This document shows, in pieces, positions 36,201 through 44,382 of a stretch of DNA of 64,000 bases; the stretch's first letter is position 1, and every line of letters begins with the position of its first letter. The notes beneath the pieces are model-generated. The model worked only from the letters and a program-made list of their open reading frames with translations. It did not search any database and was not told where the DNA came from. This DNA comes from CAIYTF01 sp963664845 (GTDB lineage Bacteria > Bacteroidota > Ignavibacteria > Ignavibacteriales > Ignavibacteriaceae). The stretch spans positions 1,922,001-1,986,000 of the forward strand of contig OY761615.1 in assembly GCA_963664845.1 (NCBI GenBank), read 5' to 3'. A program made the translations under genes and the position numbers.

Positions 36201-37265
36201 AACAGTCAATTAATTACTAATATTACTGAAACTAATTGGGTGATCTCTAATTTGTCTGAGCTAAATAGACAAATCTTAAAAAAAGGGAAACAGTTATTTA
36301 AATTTTTAGAACTTAAAGAACTTGAATTTTCAAGAGGTATAACCTCAGGATTAAATGAGGCATTTCATATTGATTCGCAAATTAAGCAATATTTAATTGA
36401 ACAAGACCCAAATAATATTAATATTATAGAACCACTCTTGCGCGGGAAGGACATCAAAAGATATGCTTATGATTTTCAAAATATTTTCATTATTAATACA
36501 CATAATGGTGTTCGTGAATTTAATATCCTCCCAATTAATGTAAAAAAGGATTATCCAACTATTTATAAATATTTATCTGGATGGAAACGAGAATTAAAGG
36601 AGCGACAAGATCAAGGGAATCATTGGTCTAATTTACGGAATTGTGCATTTTTGCTTGAATTTTCAAAACCTAAGATCGTTTGGATTGAAATTTCAGATCG
36701 GGCCAATTTTGCTTACGATGATAAAGGGATGTTCTTAACAAATTCAGCCTACTTCATTACAAGCAATAGTAAGACTCTTAATCTTAAATATTTATTAGCA
36801 GTATTGAATTCCAAAATATCTGATTTTTATTTTTCTCAAATTACAGCGCGTATTGCTGGTGGACGCATGCGGTATACTAAGCAATATGTGGAGCAAATAC
36901 CTATACCAGTGATTGATATTGAGCGACAAATTCCGTTTATAACAGTGGTCGATTATATCCTATGCCTTAAAAGTGTTGAATTAAGCAACTCAATCGATAA
37001 GTCCATGTCTCTTTTTTTTGAGAAGGTTTTAGATTTAGCCGTCTTTGAGTTATTTTTTATGGAAGAAATGCGTAAAGCTGGGTATTCTATATTTAAGTAC
37101 ATAGAAAAGTTCCCAGACATGAAGTCTAATGTTTCTTTAGATGCTATTCGTCTTGTTTATAATGATATAAATAACCAAAATCATCCGATACGCAATGCAG
37201 TTTCCTTGTTAAAAAATCACGAACCATTTAAAACAATTGAAGACACCTTAAACAGGAGAGAATAG
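33234..37265 (+). CDS. Eco57I-like N6-adenine DNA methyltransferase with N- and C-terminal extensions
   Basis: A 1343-aa enzyme of the class I N6-adenine methyltransferase group (Eco57I/PglX-like). SAM-binding motif I DPACGSG starts at residue 540, motif IV NPPY at 858, and TGSFYTPREVVSFMVDESL near 430. Between the motifs is a long insert, and the region after about 1010 looks like a target recognition domain (LLRGKDIKRY, ITARIAGGRMRYTKQYVEQIP). The N-terminal ~380 residues are extra and may hold a nuclease-like fold, which I cannot confirm. Start TTG 33234. Its stop overlaps the next gene start by 1 base, showing coupling. Confidence 0.85.
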   Translation: MTRDKIIQIVSQGYNREEWKPLLSYIFNKVDLFSAPHQIAANNDSVIGIWQFGSILLDGNRKVALLDVEVADSVRLRHNRRTLRDIAAKYIDQNIIHGALVFYFSSAVQEYRFSFISKESSFDAEGLEVDTQTHPKRFTYLLGTALCNTAVQRFEKLASKQALFPLTMSDLVDAFSVESLTKEFYRELSDWYFWALDKVTFPADFEKDESIRNASSMIRLITRLMFVWFIKQKGLVPDELFDENELHSLLKYDDVTGSTYYKAILQNLFFATLNTEIKGENRQFVKRQTGEQEYYRYKRFFKNTDRFLELTKDIPFLNGGLFENLDKNPGQSDEMRIDCFSNQKSNETRLCVPDFLFFGGTKHANLNKAYGDASHSDVYIRGLIDILKSYNFTIEENTSYEIEVALDPELLGKVFENLLASFNPETQSTARKQTGSFYTPREVVSFMVDESLLIYLKNCLLDAFPEKIINVKTQFVLFGDHNSDPQQYSNKTVNNRWVGKESDLENKLRELFQEFSSDNPFNPYETDILLTAIDNCKILDPACGSGAFPMGVLQRMVAVLQKLDPANKEWRKLQKEKAIRDVETVLSISDREERQQQLLSIEKVFSENASDYGRKLFLIKNCIYGVDIQPIAVQISKLRFFISLVCDQSTDTLEQKLNIRPLPNLETKFVCADTLIGLNKMEGMDLHDPEISKLIRELRNTRFEHFSVTRKDKKRDIREKDKIIRRNIATLIKANYRSWEDDLKDRLSHLELSLSTGHSSISRKWVQEQEGRIENIFGAEAKILKDDVSAYDNSKLKTYLVMKQKEIDNLKSLLEMPKQRFDEMIADFNIYDQVSTAKWFDPEWMFGVLGGFNIIIGNPPYIAIQRINTSIKNNVTSQNYSTFENTGDIYALFYERGIQLLCKGGLLAYITSRQWMQAAYGKSLRKFLSTQCNPIQLIDFGQVKIFEGATVFVNIIIIENNLNKNTLLACLLPVDYNLEHNDLKTFFSQNSQLITNITETNWVISNLSELNRQILKKGKQLFKFLELKELEFSRGITSGLNEAFHIDSQIKQYLIEQDPNNINIIEPLLRGKDIKRYAYDFQNIFIINTHNGVREFNILPINVKKDYPTIYKYLSGWKRELKERQDQGNHWSNLRNCAFLLEFSKPKIVWIEISDRANFAYDDKGMFLTNSAYFITSNSKTLNLKYLLAVLNSKISDFYFSQITARIAGGRMRYTKQYVEQIPIPVIDIERQIPFITVVDYILCLKSVELSNSIDKSMSLFFEKVLDLAVFELFFMEEMRKAGYSIFKYIEKFPDMKSNVSLDAIRLVYNDINNQNHPIRNAVSLLKNHEPFKTIEDTLNRRE

Positions 37266-39157
37266 TGCATAAAATTAAAAAGATTTCTATAATAAATTAC
37301 CGTGCTTTTTTTAATTCTCCTGATGGGAATAACGACTATGTCATTAATTTACCGGAGGGCAATAATCTATTAATATACGGTGAAAATGGTAGTGGCAAAA
37401 GTTCTCTATATAAAGCCTTAAATGATATATATTCTTCGGCAACAGAAGATATTGAATTTATTAATAATATCTTTACTGAAGGTCAATCAGGTTTGCCGGA
37501 AGCAAATATTGTTCTTGAGTTTACAAATTCTACTTCTTACGAGTTTAATAGATTAAATTCAACAGCTTTCGGTCAAAATATATTTATTAATTCAATTAAA
37601 GGGTTTTTTAGCTATAAAAACCTTATAAAAACTTATTTAATTGAGCACCAGAATCCTAATCTATATGATATTTTTATTAATGATTTGTTGGGTAGATTAA
37701 TCGATGCTGCTTTAATTGAAGATTTTAAAAGTAAAATTATTCAATTTGAACGATATGTCTCTAATTTTGAAAATAATCTTTTGAATGCACTTTCGGCTAT
37801 AGATTCCGAAGATCCAACAAAAACAGTTGGCCAAACTCATGAGGTCGATCAAGTAAGAGAGGATTTAGAAGGTTTACTGCTAAATGAAACGTTTGTAGTT
37901 AATAGGCAAATAACAGATTTAATGCAATCAGCCCTAATCATTGTGAATAATTATTTGAAGGAATATTTTAAATTCGACATGGAAATTAAGCTCGCGAATG
38001 TTGATAATTTTCTTACTCCATTTCATAATAAGACTGAACATAAATTAATAAAGGAATTACAATTTGTCGTTAACTATAATGGGCATGATAGAAATTATTT
38101 ACCGTATACATCATTTTTAAATGAAGCCAGATTATCCGCGTTTGCTATATGTTTATATTTTGCTGCTATAAAAAAGGAAGAAGAATTAGCCGGATCATTT
38201 GAACAAAAAATATTGTTTCTGGACGATATATTTATTGGTTTGGATTCCTCTAATCGATTACCGCTCCTGGAGATAATAAAGAGAGAATTCTCTGATTTTC
38301 AAATATTTATAACGACTTATGATCGTTATTGGTATGAAACTGCTGGTAAAATATTAGGTGAGGATTGGCGGAAAACAGAAATGTATGCAGGTAAAAGTCA
38401 AATTATGCATTTATCTGAGAGCCGAACAGAAAATATTAAATATTTTGATAAACCGGTTCTCATAACTACAGACCTTGAAATATTTCAAAAAGCAAAAAAA
38501 TATTTTCATACGTTTGATTATTATTCTGCAGGGAACAATTTACGAGATGCTGCCGAGCAATACATAAGGGATATTATTCCCATTACATACTGCTATGATA
38601 TAAAAGATTTAAATTCTGCTTTGAATATTTTAGAAAAATTTTATAAAGATTGTGAGTGTAGCGATTTATTAAACGTTGATCTTGTTGCTTCATTGAAGTT
38701 ATTCAAAGATTTAATTTTTAATCCTGCGTCACATTTCGATTTAAGACATCCTTTGTACCGTGCTGAAATAGAAAAGGGGATAGAAATCGTTGAGAAGCTA
38801 TATGCTTTGCCTAAGATTACTCGAAAGTTTTTATTAGGTTTCAAATCACAGTTAGTTTTTCAGACTGATATTCCTCATTCATATAAAGCAACATATATAA
38901 TTCTTGAAAATATCTATGGAGTTATTATTCCTAATCAAGCAAATCGCATTACCGATCCTCTTCATGAAATAATAGAATATATTGATAATGGCGTTCGTGG
39001 TGCTGGAAGAGGTAAATTTATTAAATTATCCAAACGCCCTGCTAAAATTCAGCATAGTTTAAATTTGGGAGAAAGCCCATCTTGGATTAGTGATTTTAAA
39101 ACAACTTCCGGTAAGAGTCTTACTGATCTATTACGTGAGGCTGAAGTTTCTCATTAA
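37265..39157 (+). CDS. RecF/SMC-like AAA ATPase of the defence operon
   Basis: A 630-aa ABC-type ATPase resembling RecF/SMC and defence ATPases. Walker A GENGSGKSS at about 39-47, an alternative signature segment SFLNEARLSAFA near 275, and Walker B ILFLDDIFIGLDSS near 316. The C-terminal ~270 residues are not recognised. Start GTG 37265 overlaps the methyltransferase stop by one base. The trio suggests coupled action: sensing, modification and degradation of DNA. Substrate and trigger are unknown. Confidence 0.85.
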   Translation: MHKIKKISIINYRAFFNSPDGNNDYVINLPEGNNLLIYGENGSGKSSLYKALNDIYSSATEDIEFINNIFTEGQSGLPEANIVLEFTNSTSYEFNRLNSTAFGQNIFINSIKGFFSYKNLIKTYLIEHQNPNLYDIFINDLLGRLIDAALIEDFKSKIIQFERYVSNFENNLLNALSAIDSEDPTKTVGQTHEVDQVREDLEGLLLNETFVVNRQITDLMQSALIIVNNYLKEYFKFDMEIKLANVDNFLTPFHNKTEHKLIKELQFVVNYNGHDRNYLPYTSFLNEARLSAFAICLYFAAIKKEEELAGSFEQKILFLDDIFIGLDSSNRLPLLEIIKREFSDFQIFITTYDRYWYETAGKILGEDWRKTEMYAGKSQIMHLSESRTENIKYFDKPVLITTDLEIFQKAKKYFHTFDYYSAGNNLRDAAEQYIRDIIPITYCYDIKDLNSALNILEKFYKDCECSDLLNVDLVASLKLFKDLIFNPASHFDLRHPLYRAEIEKGIEIVEKLYALPKITRKFLLGFKSQLVFQTDIPHSYKATYIILENIYGVIIPNQANRITDPLHEIIEYIDNGVRGAGRGKFIKLSKRPAKIQHSLNLGESPSWISDFKTTSGKSLTDLLREAEVSH

Positions 39158-39161
39158 TTTT

Positions 39162-39245
39162 ATTCATTGTTCTCCTTCGCCAGCCAGCACCCTGGCTCGT
39201 TTTTGTACTTCGCTTCACTCCGTTCCGCTCAGTTAGTCCTGCCGT
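39162..39245. repeat. Repeat copy 1, left flank of the cyclase module
   Basis: About 80 bases closely matching copy 2 at 41520-41605 in the same orientation: ATTCATTGTTCTCC, a CCAGC.CCCTGGCTCGTTTTTGTACTTCGCT core and a CCGCTCAGTTAGTCCTG tail. It lies just after the ATPase gene. A third, more distant copy is at 42635-42700. Confidence 0.7.
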
Positions 39246-39409
39246 ATATTTGTCCTTAGCTAGTTTCCAATCGCTTCAGTGGCCGACTGGCTTACCGGCT
39301 CGTCCCTCGACGGGTACCGGCTCTCCCTTTACCAGGATGTCACAAATTGACCTTATTAAGCAACCACCTTTGTCGTTTATAAGAATAACGAACATTGAAT
39401 ATCAAATAC
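39246..39409. other. Non-coding spacer between the ATPase and cyclase genes
   Basis: About 160 bases; no gene called. It holds short inverted pieces such as GGCTTACCGGCTCGTCCCTCGACGGGTACCGG that could form a hairpin between the two convergent genes. Confidence 0.35.
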
Positions 39410-40846
39410 TTATTGGTCGTTTTTATTTTTTTTTGGATATTTTCTTTTCCAAATTTCTACTGCATTTAAGACGCTTTCTTTGAATTTTGGGACATAATTT
39501 TTTTCGTCAATTTTAGAAAGGTCTTTTGGATCAAAAAGCTTAATTACTGAATGTTTTCTTTTGTTGTAATTCTTAAGTACAGTTGTTTTATTTAAGAGTT
39601 CAGCATAAAATATTATCCCTGGTACATTAGAATTTATCGATTTTTTAAAAAAGGTATATGATCCAATTGGTATGGGGTCATTTTCGATCAATAATTTAGC
39701 TTTAAAATCTTCCTTATATGATAATTCAATTACTTCTTTGAATGAGGTATCTGGCAAGGCTTGAGAACATCCGAATTCCCATATATTCGGATAAGTTGAT
39801 TTTGAATTAAGTCTTTTTGCGATTAGAATTTTCCCATCCTTAGTCATGCATACGGCAACACAATGTACTTCGCTTAATTTTGGTGTTGCTGATCCCGAGG
39901 TTGTTCCTTTTGTAGGGATAATGGCCTTTAATGCAGCGTTTAGTAATTGTATCTTTTCAGTTCTGCCTAAATCCTGGTATATTTTTTCAATCCATTTAAG
40001 TTTATGCTGGTGCTGAGTTAAAATTCCTGCTTTTATTTTGTGTATTATTTCAGAGTTATATTCCTCATCATATCTGTACATAGAGTGTTCATCCCATGTA
40101 TCATCAAACCATATTATTGGATATTTACGTCCATTCCAAACTCCTTTTAATGCTTGGTATGAAACTATTTTCAGGTTTTTTTCCGGTTTATAGATATTTT
40201 TTTTTCGTACTTGGATTCGATTTAGAAAGATTAGATATGCTAAATCAGCCGAAATAACTAATTTTGATCTACCTGCAAAACTTGCTATTCTGAAGCCAGT
40301 ATCTATATCAGGGCCTAAAAAATCTATTAAATTATAGCTATTATTGCTTTCAAGTTTCGTGATTAAATTTATTTCTCTTCTTTTTGCATCGCTTTGCTCG
40401 TCGCCTTCTTTTCCAAGATCATAAGAGTCTGAATATGCAATCCAAAGGGTTGCCTTTAGCGATATTGTATCTATTGGTAATTTTCCCATTTTATCAAAGG
40501 AAATCAAACAATCTCTTAATAAAGCTAATACCTTAACTGGCGCTCGATATACGTCTTCTTCATATACTATTTTACAATAGAGCAATACTTCATCGCCAAC
40601 AAATTTCCAAATTTTAAATTCGCTATGAAATTTGTCTGTTTCATCGTTAATATTTTTTGTGATTAATTCATAAAATTTATTAATGTAGGTAGGCCATATA
40701 GTCGGGAAAAGAGTCTTGAAAGCTGTTGAATTTACTAAATCGAAAGAGCAAAATAAGTATAATCCAGATAAGTTGTCCTCTACCCTCTTTTCTGGTGTTT
40801 TTGTTTGCTTGTTTTTAATTCTATCAATATAATTTGTGCCCACCAT
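39410..40846 (-). CDS. Class III nucleotide cyclase fused to a degenerate Nudix domain
   Basis: A 478-aa two-domain protein. Residues about 25-200 form a class III cyclase catalytic domain: D36 in FCSFDLVNST and D85 in KFVGDEVLLY are the expected metal-binding aspartates, and R186 in IDTGFRIASF matches the transition-state arginine. The usual N beside it is D. Residues 326-470 form a Nudix fold whose box (from G359) has lost the catalytic glutamates: the expected REUXEE stretch reads IELSYK. So the domain probably binds rather than cuts its ligand. It is the second gene after an ImmA/IrrE peptidase, 8 bases apart. Cyclic nucleotide product is unknown; pycC-like signalling is an inference. Confidence 0.8.
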   Translation of the reverse strand: MVGTNYIDRIKNKQTKTPEKRVEDNLSGLYLFCSFDLVNSTAFKTLFPTIWPTYINKFYELITKNINDETDKFHSEFKIWKFVGDEVLLYCKIVYEEDVYRAPVKVLALLRDCLISFDKMGKLPIDTISLKATLWIAYSDSYDLGKEGDEQSDAKRREINLITKLESNNSYNLIDFLGPDIDTGFRIASFAGRSKLVISADLAYLIFLNRIQVRKKNIYKPEKNLKIVSYQALKGVWNGRKYPIIWFDDTWDEHSMYRYDEEYNSEIIHKIKAGILTQHQHKLKWIEKIYQDLGRTEKIQLLNAALKAIIPTKGTTSGSATPKLSEVHCVAVCMTKDGKILIAKRLNSKSTYPNIWEFGCSQALPDTSFKEVIELSYKEDFKAKLLIENDPIPIGSYTFFKKSINSNVPGIIFYAELLNKTTVLKNYNKRKHSVIKLFDPKDLSKIDEKNYVPKFKESVLNAVEIWKRKYPKKNKNDQ

Positions 40847-40854
40847 TTTTTATC

Positions 40855-41391
40855 CTAATCCCAGGCAAATATTCCCAAATATCTGCCTCGCATTAATGCC
40901 GCGTTGGTTGAAACTCCAAAATGCTTCGAAATTTCTTCTATTTGATAGCTTCCGTTCAGAAATGCTTTTCTGGCAATAATAAAAAACTCCTTTTTGGGCA
41001 TTAAAAAAGCCCCTGCAAATTCATGCGCCTCTCTTTCTTCAACCGAATATCCTTTTCGATAAAATACCCCATCTACATATTCTTGAACACTTTCCCATAA
41101 AACCATATCAATTAAATATCCCATATGAAGAAATAAATGTCCTAGTTCATGGGATATAGTAAATCGTCTGCGTAATCTATTAATAGATGAAGCTCTTGGT
41201 ACTGAGATAATAAATGAATCCCCGGCTTTCTCAATCTTGCCTTCTATATCATTATCTCCAAAATCAACTAGCTTGATCTTTCCGTTAAGTCGTTTTACAG
41301 CTTTTTTAGGGTCTAATGGAGTAGAAAGTTCTAGATCAGAACGGATTTCATCTGCAAGTAAATTAATCTCTTCTTGCCTTTGTTTTGTCAT
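40855..41391 (-). CDS. ImmA/IrrE-family metallo-endopeptidase
   Basis: A 178-aa zinc protease. HEXXH is seen as HELGH in TISHELGHLFLH (about residues 80-90), and the third ligand region EREAHEFAGAFLMP follows near residue 120. The C-terminal end is a helical HTH-like segment (EISKHFGVSTNAALMRGRYLG). Such proteins cleave repressors or partner proteins in stress and toxin-antitoxin type switches. It is the first gene of a two-gene operon with the cyclase; an AT-rich promoter-like stretch lies upstream (41395-41465). ATG 41391 is well placed. Its target is unknown; the cyclase is a candidate partner. Confidence 0.88.
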   Translation of the reverse strand: MTKQRQEEINLLADEIRSDLELSTPLDPKKAVKRLNGKIKLVDFGDNDIEGKIEKAGDSFIISVPRASSINRLRRRFTISHELGHLFLHMGYLIDMVLWESVQEYVDGVFYRKGYSVEEREAHEFAGAFLMPKKEFFIIARKAFLNGSYQIEEISKHFGVSTNAALMRGRYLGIFAWD

Positions 41392-41394
41392 GAC

Positions 41395-41465
41395 AATCTC
41401 GCCGTTTCGATTTGTTTTATTATTATAATTATAATATATATATAAATATTGTAAAAATATATGAT
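41395..41465 (-). promoter_or_regulatory. AT-rich upstream region of the protease-cyclase operon
   Basis: A stretch of nearly uninterrupted A/T (41410-41465) directly upstream of the ImmA/IrrE start, the natural place for the promoter of the operon. I cannot name boxes with confidence. Confidence 0.35.
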
Positions 41466-41519
41466 TTATCTCAACCCCAAACTGTTTTATGAATGCTCAT
41501 TTAAGCCAATATTTTTGTT

Positions 41520-41605
41520 TTTCATTGTCCTCCTTTGCCCGCCAGAGCCCCGGCTCGTTTTTGTACTTCGCTCTCCCTTCGGGTTTCCGCTCAGTAAGCC
41601 CTGAC
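41520..41605. repeat. Repeat copy 2, right flank of the cyclase module
   Basis: About 85 bases in direct orientation with copy 1, with about 70% or more identity by eye. The shared core is (C)GGCTCGTTTTTGTACTTCGCT and a CCGCTCAGTAAGCCCTG tail. With copy 1 it brackets the cyclase/ImmA module. A longer similarity (from about 41640 to 41760) continues with the sequence after copy 3. Confidence 0.65.
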
Positions 41606-42121
41606 GCAAACAAATCAACAACTTATTTTCCCGGCGTTCGGCAGCGTCGTTCGATGCATCGCGACCCTGTCTTCCTTATATACAGCATTCCTTGAAACGC
41701 GTCAGCGGCTTCGTGCGCTCCCGTATCCGGGAACAGCCCTCCACCGCTCACGCTCAATCCCAACACTCAAAAATCACATTATTCCTGCCGTCTTCCGTCA
41801 GTCTTCGCTGACGACAGACGTCCATAGCCCTTTTTGTCGCAGGCGACTCTCCGAGACACCTGCTATTATAATTCATTGAAGCCACTCATAATCTTCGCTG
41901 TTCGTCTCCTTCACTCTCGTACTTCTCGTATCTGTTAGTAGTAGTACGTCGGTACGAATGCAAAGCTTTACGATCTTAATCCATTGTCTAAATTAGCATT
42001 CAAAAAAAAGGAACAAACCCGTAAAGATCAGGCTCGTTCTTTCGCCTGGGGATAAATATAAGCCGCCGACTCGCTTGTTAAAGACGTAATACCTCTGCTC
42101 AATTTCGCTGTGGGCGTCTTT
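41606..42121. other. Repeat-rich non-coding region
   Basis: About 515 bases without a supported gene, with several potential hairpins (for example CGTCTTCCGTCAGTCTTCGCTGACG around 41800, and CCCGTATCCGGGAACAG around 41730). Part (about 41660-41740) resembles the sequence at 42820-42890. Non-coding RNA is possible, but I see no known RNA family. Confidence 0.4.
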
Positions 42122-42390
42122 TTCATTGTCACGTGTCGCATTATTATATGGCGGTTTTAACGGGCAGGTGTTAGTCGGCAGGCTTCTCGTCGCGCTCCCT
42201 CTGCACTCGATGCTCGTTCAGCCGCGCTCCTCGCCCCTGTGGGGACAGCCTGCCTCCTTTACATAATATCGTCTTTTGCAACAATATCTTTTCATGGTTT
42301 TTTGATTAGTGAATAGGTCGCAAAAGTGAGATTATGTAAACCTGCCCTAACCGCCTTTAATCTCAATCGAAGCGACACGCGACGAAAAAT
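42122..42390. repeat. Inverted-repeat element
   Basis: The segment at about 42122-42170, read on the opposite strand, closely matches 42336-42390: both contain CCTGCCC...AACCGCC and GCGACACG(T/C)GAC. The two arms of about 55 bases enclose about 160 bases. This may be a MITE-like relic or a large structured RNA. Confidence 0.5.
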
Positions 42391-42634
42391 ACTCATAACT
42401 CAACATTTGCCCTTTATGAATTAGGGCGAGCCGGACACCCACAATCGCCCCCACCCTCCGCCCTTTAAACTCTGTCATTTTCCTGCGGTGCTCTTCCGGC
42501 TTCGCCGGTCGGGCTTTTCTTCCATCGTTTGAGCATCTTATATCGGTGGTTGAGCGTTGTCGCAATCCGCCGTGGTTGCAGTTTCATAGTAATCATCATA
42601 ATCAGTTATATCACAGTTCTTTGGTAGCTATTGT
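42391..42634. other. Non-coding region, possible small minus-strand frame
   Basis: A minus-strand frame (42347-42565) contains GRRVGAIVGVRLALIHKG-like sequence but overlaps the inverted repeat and has no ribosome-binding site. I do not call it a gene. Confidence 0.3.
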
Positions 42635-42900
42635 ACTTCTTCGCCACCCAGAGCCCTGGCTCGTTGTTATAGTGCCCTCCGCTTCGCATACGGGCACTCT
42701 TTGCCCCAAGATGGCAGTGTTTATTAATCATCCCTTTACTTTCCCGGCTTCCGGCATCGTGCTGCCAGCGGTCGCTTCGCAGCCTTCGCTCTACTAAACC
42801 GCTTCGCACCATGCCTCCTTTATACTCAGCATCCCTATAAACGCGCCGGTGGTTGCGTTCACTCCTTCGACTACGCTCCCTTCGCTTCTCCTGGCTGACC
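42635..42900. repeat. Repeat copy 3, distant
   Basis: Begins with CACCCAGAGCCCTGGCTCGTTGTTATAGTGCC, the core shared with copies 1 and 2. About 150 bases later it shows CAGCATCCCTATAAACGCGCCGGTGG, also in copy 2 (around 41680). Same orientation as the other copies. Confidence 0.5.
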
Positions 42901-43249
42901 AGGATCGCTACGTCCGCTCGCTTCGTCGACTCTCTCCGCCACCCGCGCTTAGAACCGTCCCTCAACCCCCGCCCACCTCCCCAAAATCAAACACAAATTT
43001 ATTTTCAGAAGATTAAAAGGTTTACTCGAAGAAATCCTAACATTTCCCCCCGCATTGAAATATACGCCCTCCAATCTCAACAAGTCAAAAGATAGCACCA
43101 ATGTATATCTGTTTTTTTGCCTTCTCCGTCGGCAATCTTTATCGTATCCGGCACTCTCTTTCAACTTGCCTTCAGTCGGGCGAAAGCTCCATTTCTTTTT
43201 TTTTGTGGGGGGAATGTTGTTTTTCAATCACATAGAAAGGCTCAAAGAA
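42901..43249. other. Non-coding region before the ArdC operon
   Basis: About 350 bases with no supported gene; the short plus and minus frames here have no ribosome-binding site. It holds a poly-T stretch at about 43193-43204. Confidence 0.4.
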
Positions 43250-43516
43250 ATGAAAAAATCATCTGTTCAGGTTCTTGATTCAAAAGCAAGCTGGCGCTTG
43301 CTATGTATTCGTAGTGTTTCCGGTGTCCCTCGGTTTCGTGTTGTCAGTTTTGCCGCTAATGGCGGTCAACAGTCCTGGCTTTTCGATTGTCCGCTCTCAG
43401 CTTGGGCATTTTTTGGCGTGGCATCCCGCCGCTGGCGTACTCCGGTTTTTGTTCCGTTCAAACATCGAGTTTCTAAAAAATGGCATTTAGCCGTACAAAA
43501 ATCATTCTTCAATTAA
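43250..43516 (+). CDS. Small hypothetical protein before ArdC
   Basis: Encodes 88 residues, basic and aromatic-rich (RRWRTPVFVPFKHRVSKKWHL), family not recognised. ATG 43250 follows an AGAAAGG-type site and fits the neighbour; the longer upstream frame from 43055 has no such support. It ends 11 bases before the ArdC start and is probably in its operon. Confidence 0.6.
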   Translation: MKKSSVQVLDSKASWRLLCIRSVSGVPRFRVVSFAANGGQQSWLFDCPLSAWAFFGVASRRWRTPVFVPFKHRVSKKWHLAVQKSFFN

Positions 43517-43527
43517 GAGGTAATCTT

Positions 43528-44355
43528 ATGAATCGGTCCGATATATATGATGCGATCAATACCAGGATTTTACAAAATCTTGAGAACGGCCAACTCTTTT
43601 GGCGCCAGCCTTGGTCAGGCGGCCTGCCGGCCAACTATATCACAAAGCACGTTTACCAGGGCATTAATTTCCTTTTGCTCTGTATGGATTCGGTCTCAAA
43701 TCCGTTTTATTTAACGTTCCTGCAGGCACAGTCTAAGAAATTGCGCATTAAAGCGGGTTCCAAGGGCCGTCAGATAACGTTCTATAAGCTGCAGGATATA
43801 GACAACGTCCTGCCATCCGGCACCATCGAAACAAAGCGCTTCCCTTATATGAAATTTTCGTATGTGTTCAACCTCGAAGATTTGGAAAGCTATGAGATCC
43901 CGCAGCCCACTTTATCCGCTCCGCTCGATTTGCTAAGCGAAATCGTTTCAAAGAATTCTGTCGATATACGTAGGAATCTTGAACGCTGTTTTTATTCGGA
44001 ATCGGAAAATTTTATCTCGACTCCGGACGTTTCGCACTTCACTTGCGAAGAGGAATATTTTGCAGCTCAGTTCCATGAACTCATTCACTGGTCAGGCCAT
44101 CCGGAGAGGTTAAACCGTGTCCGGCATCTTGCCAAGGGCGATGAAATCTATGCCTTTGAGGAACTCATTGCAGAGATAGGCGCAAGTTATTTGCTCGGGC
44201 TTTGCGGCATCCAGAACGTTTTAGATAATTCGTCAGCGTATCTAGAAACCTGGCTCCGCAAGGCCAAGGGCGATAATTCCTTTATCCTGTCGGCGGCCAT
44301 TGCAGCACAAAAAGCAGTCAACTTTCTAATTCCGCAACCGGAGGCCGCTCTCTGA
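43528..44355 (+). CDS. ArdC-like antirestriction protein (ssDNA-binding plus metallopeptidase)
   Basis: A 275-aa protein with an N-terminal ssDNA-binding domain (residues about 1-110: MNRSDIYDAINTRILQNLE, PWSGGLPANYITKHVYQGIN, QITFYKLQD) and a C-terminal zincin domain with HELIHWSGHPERL near residue 190 and AFEELIAEIGASYLLG. This is the ArdC layout of conjugative plasmids that protects incoming DNA from restriction. ATG 43528 has an AGAGG site and is preferred over the longer frame. It lies next to the defence genes and ahead of zinc-finger genes, as in mobile elements. Confidence 0.85.
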   Translation: MNRSDIYDAINTRILQNLENGQLFWRQPWSGGLPANYITKHVYQGINFLLLCMDSVSNPFYLTFLQAQSKKLRIKAGSKGRQITFYKLQDIDNVLPSGTIETKRFPYMKFSYVFNLEDLESYEIPQPTLSAPLDLLSEIVSKNSVDIRRNLERCFYSESENFISTPDVSHFTCEEEYFAAQFHELIHWSGHPERLNRVRHLAKGDEIYAFEELIAEIGASYLLGLCGIQNVLDNSSAYLETWLRKAKGDNSFILSAAIAAQKAVNFLIPQPEAAL

Positions 44356-44382
44356 GCGGCTTCCTTGAAAGGAGTATTATTT

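Noticed and set aside
29871..39157. Calling the trio DISARM or BREX
   Set aside because: Core genes of those systems (drmA, drmB, pglZ, brxC) are not present.
39410..41391. Calling the module Pycsar or CBASS
   Set aside because: No known Pycsar or CBASS effector is next to the cyclase, and the product is unknown; the similarity is only in logic.
41900..42400. Integron attC sites or a cassette array
   Set aside because: Some GTTAG and AACCG pieces resemble attC ends, but a full R''/L'' to R'/L' arrangement and an integron integrase are absent.
42347..42965. Minus-strand frames in the repeat-rich region
   Set aside because: They overlap the inverted repeat and repeat copy 3 and have low-complexity basic content; no support beyond open frame length.
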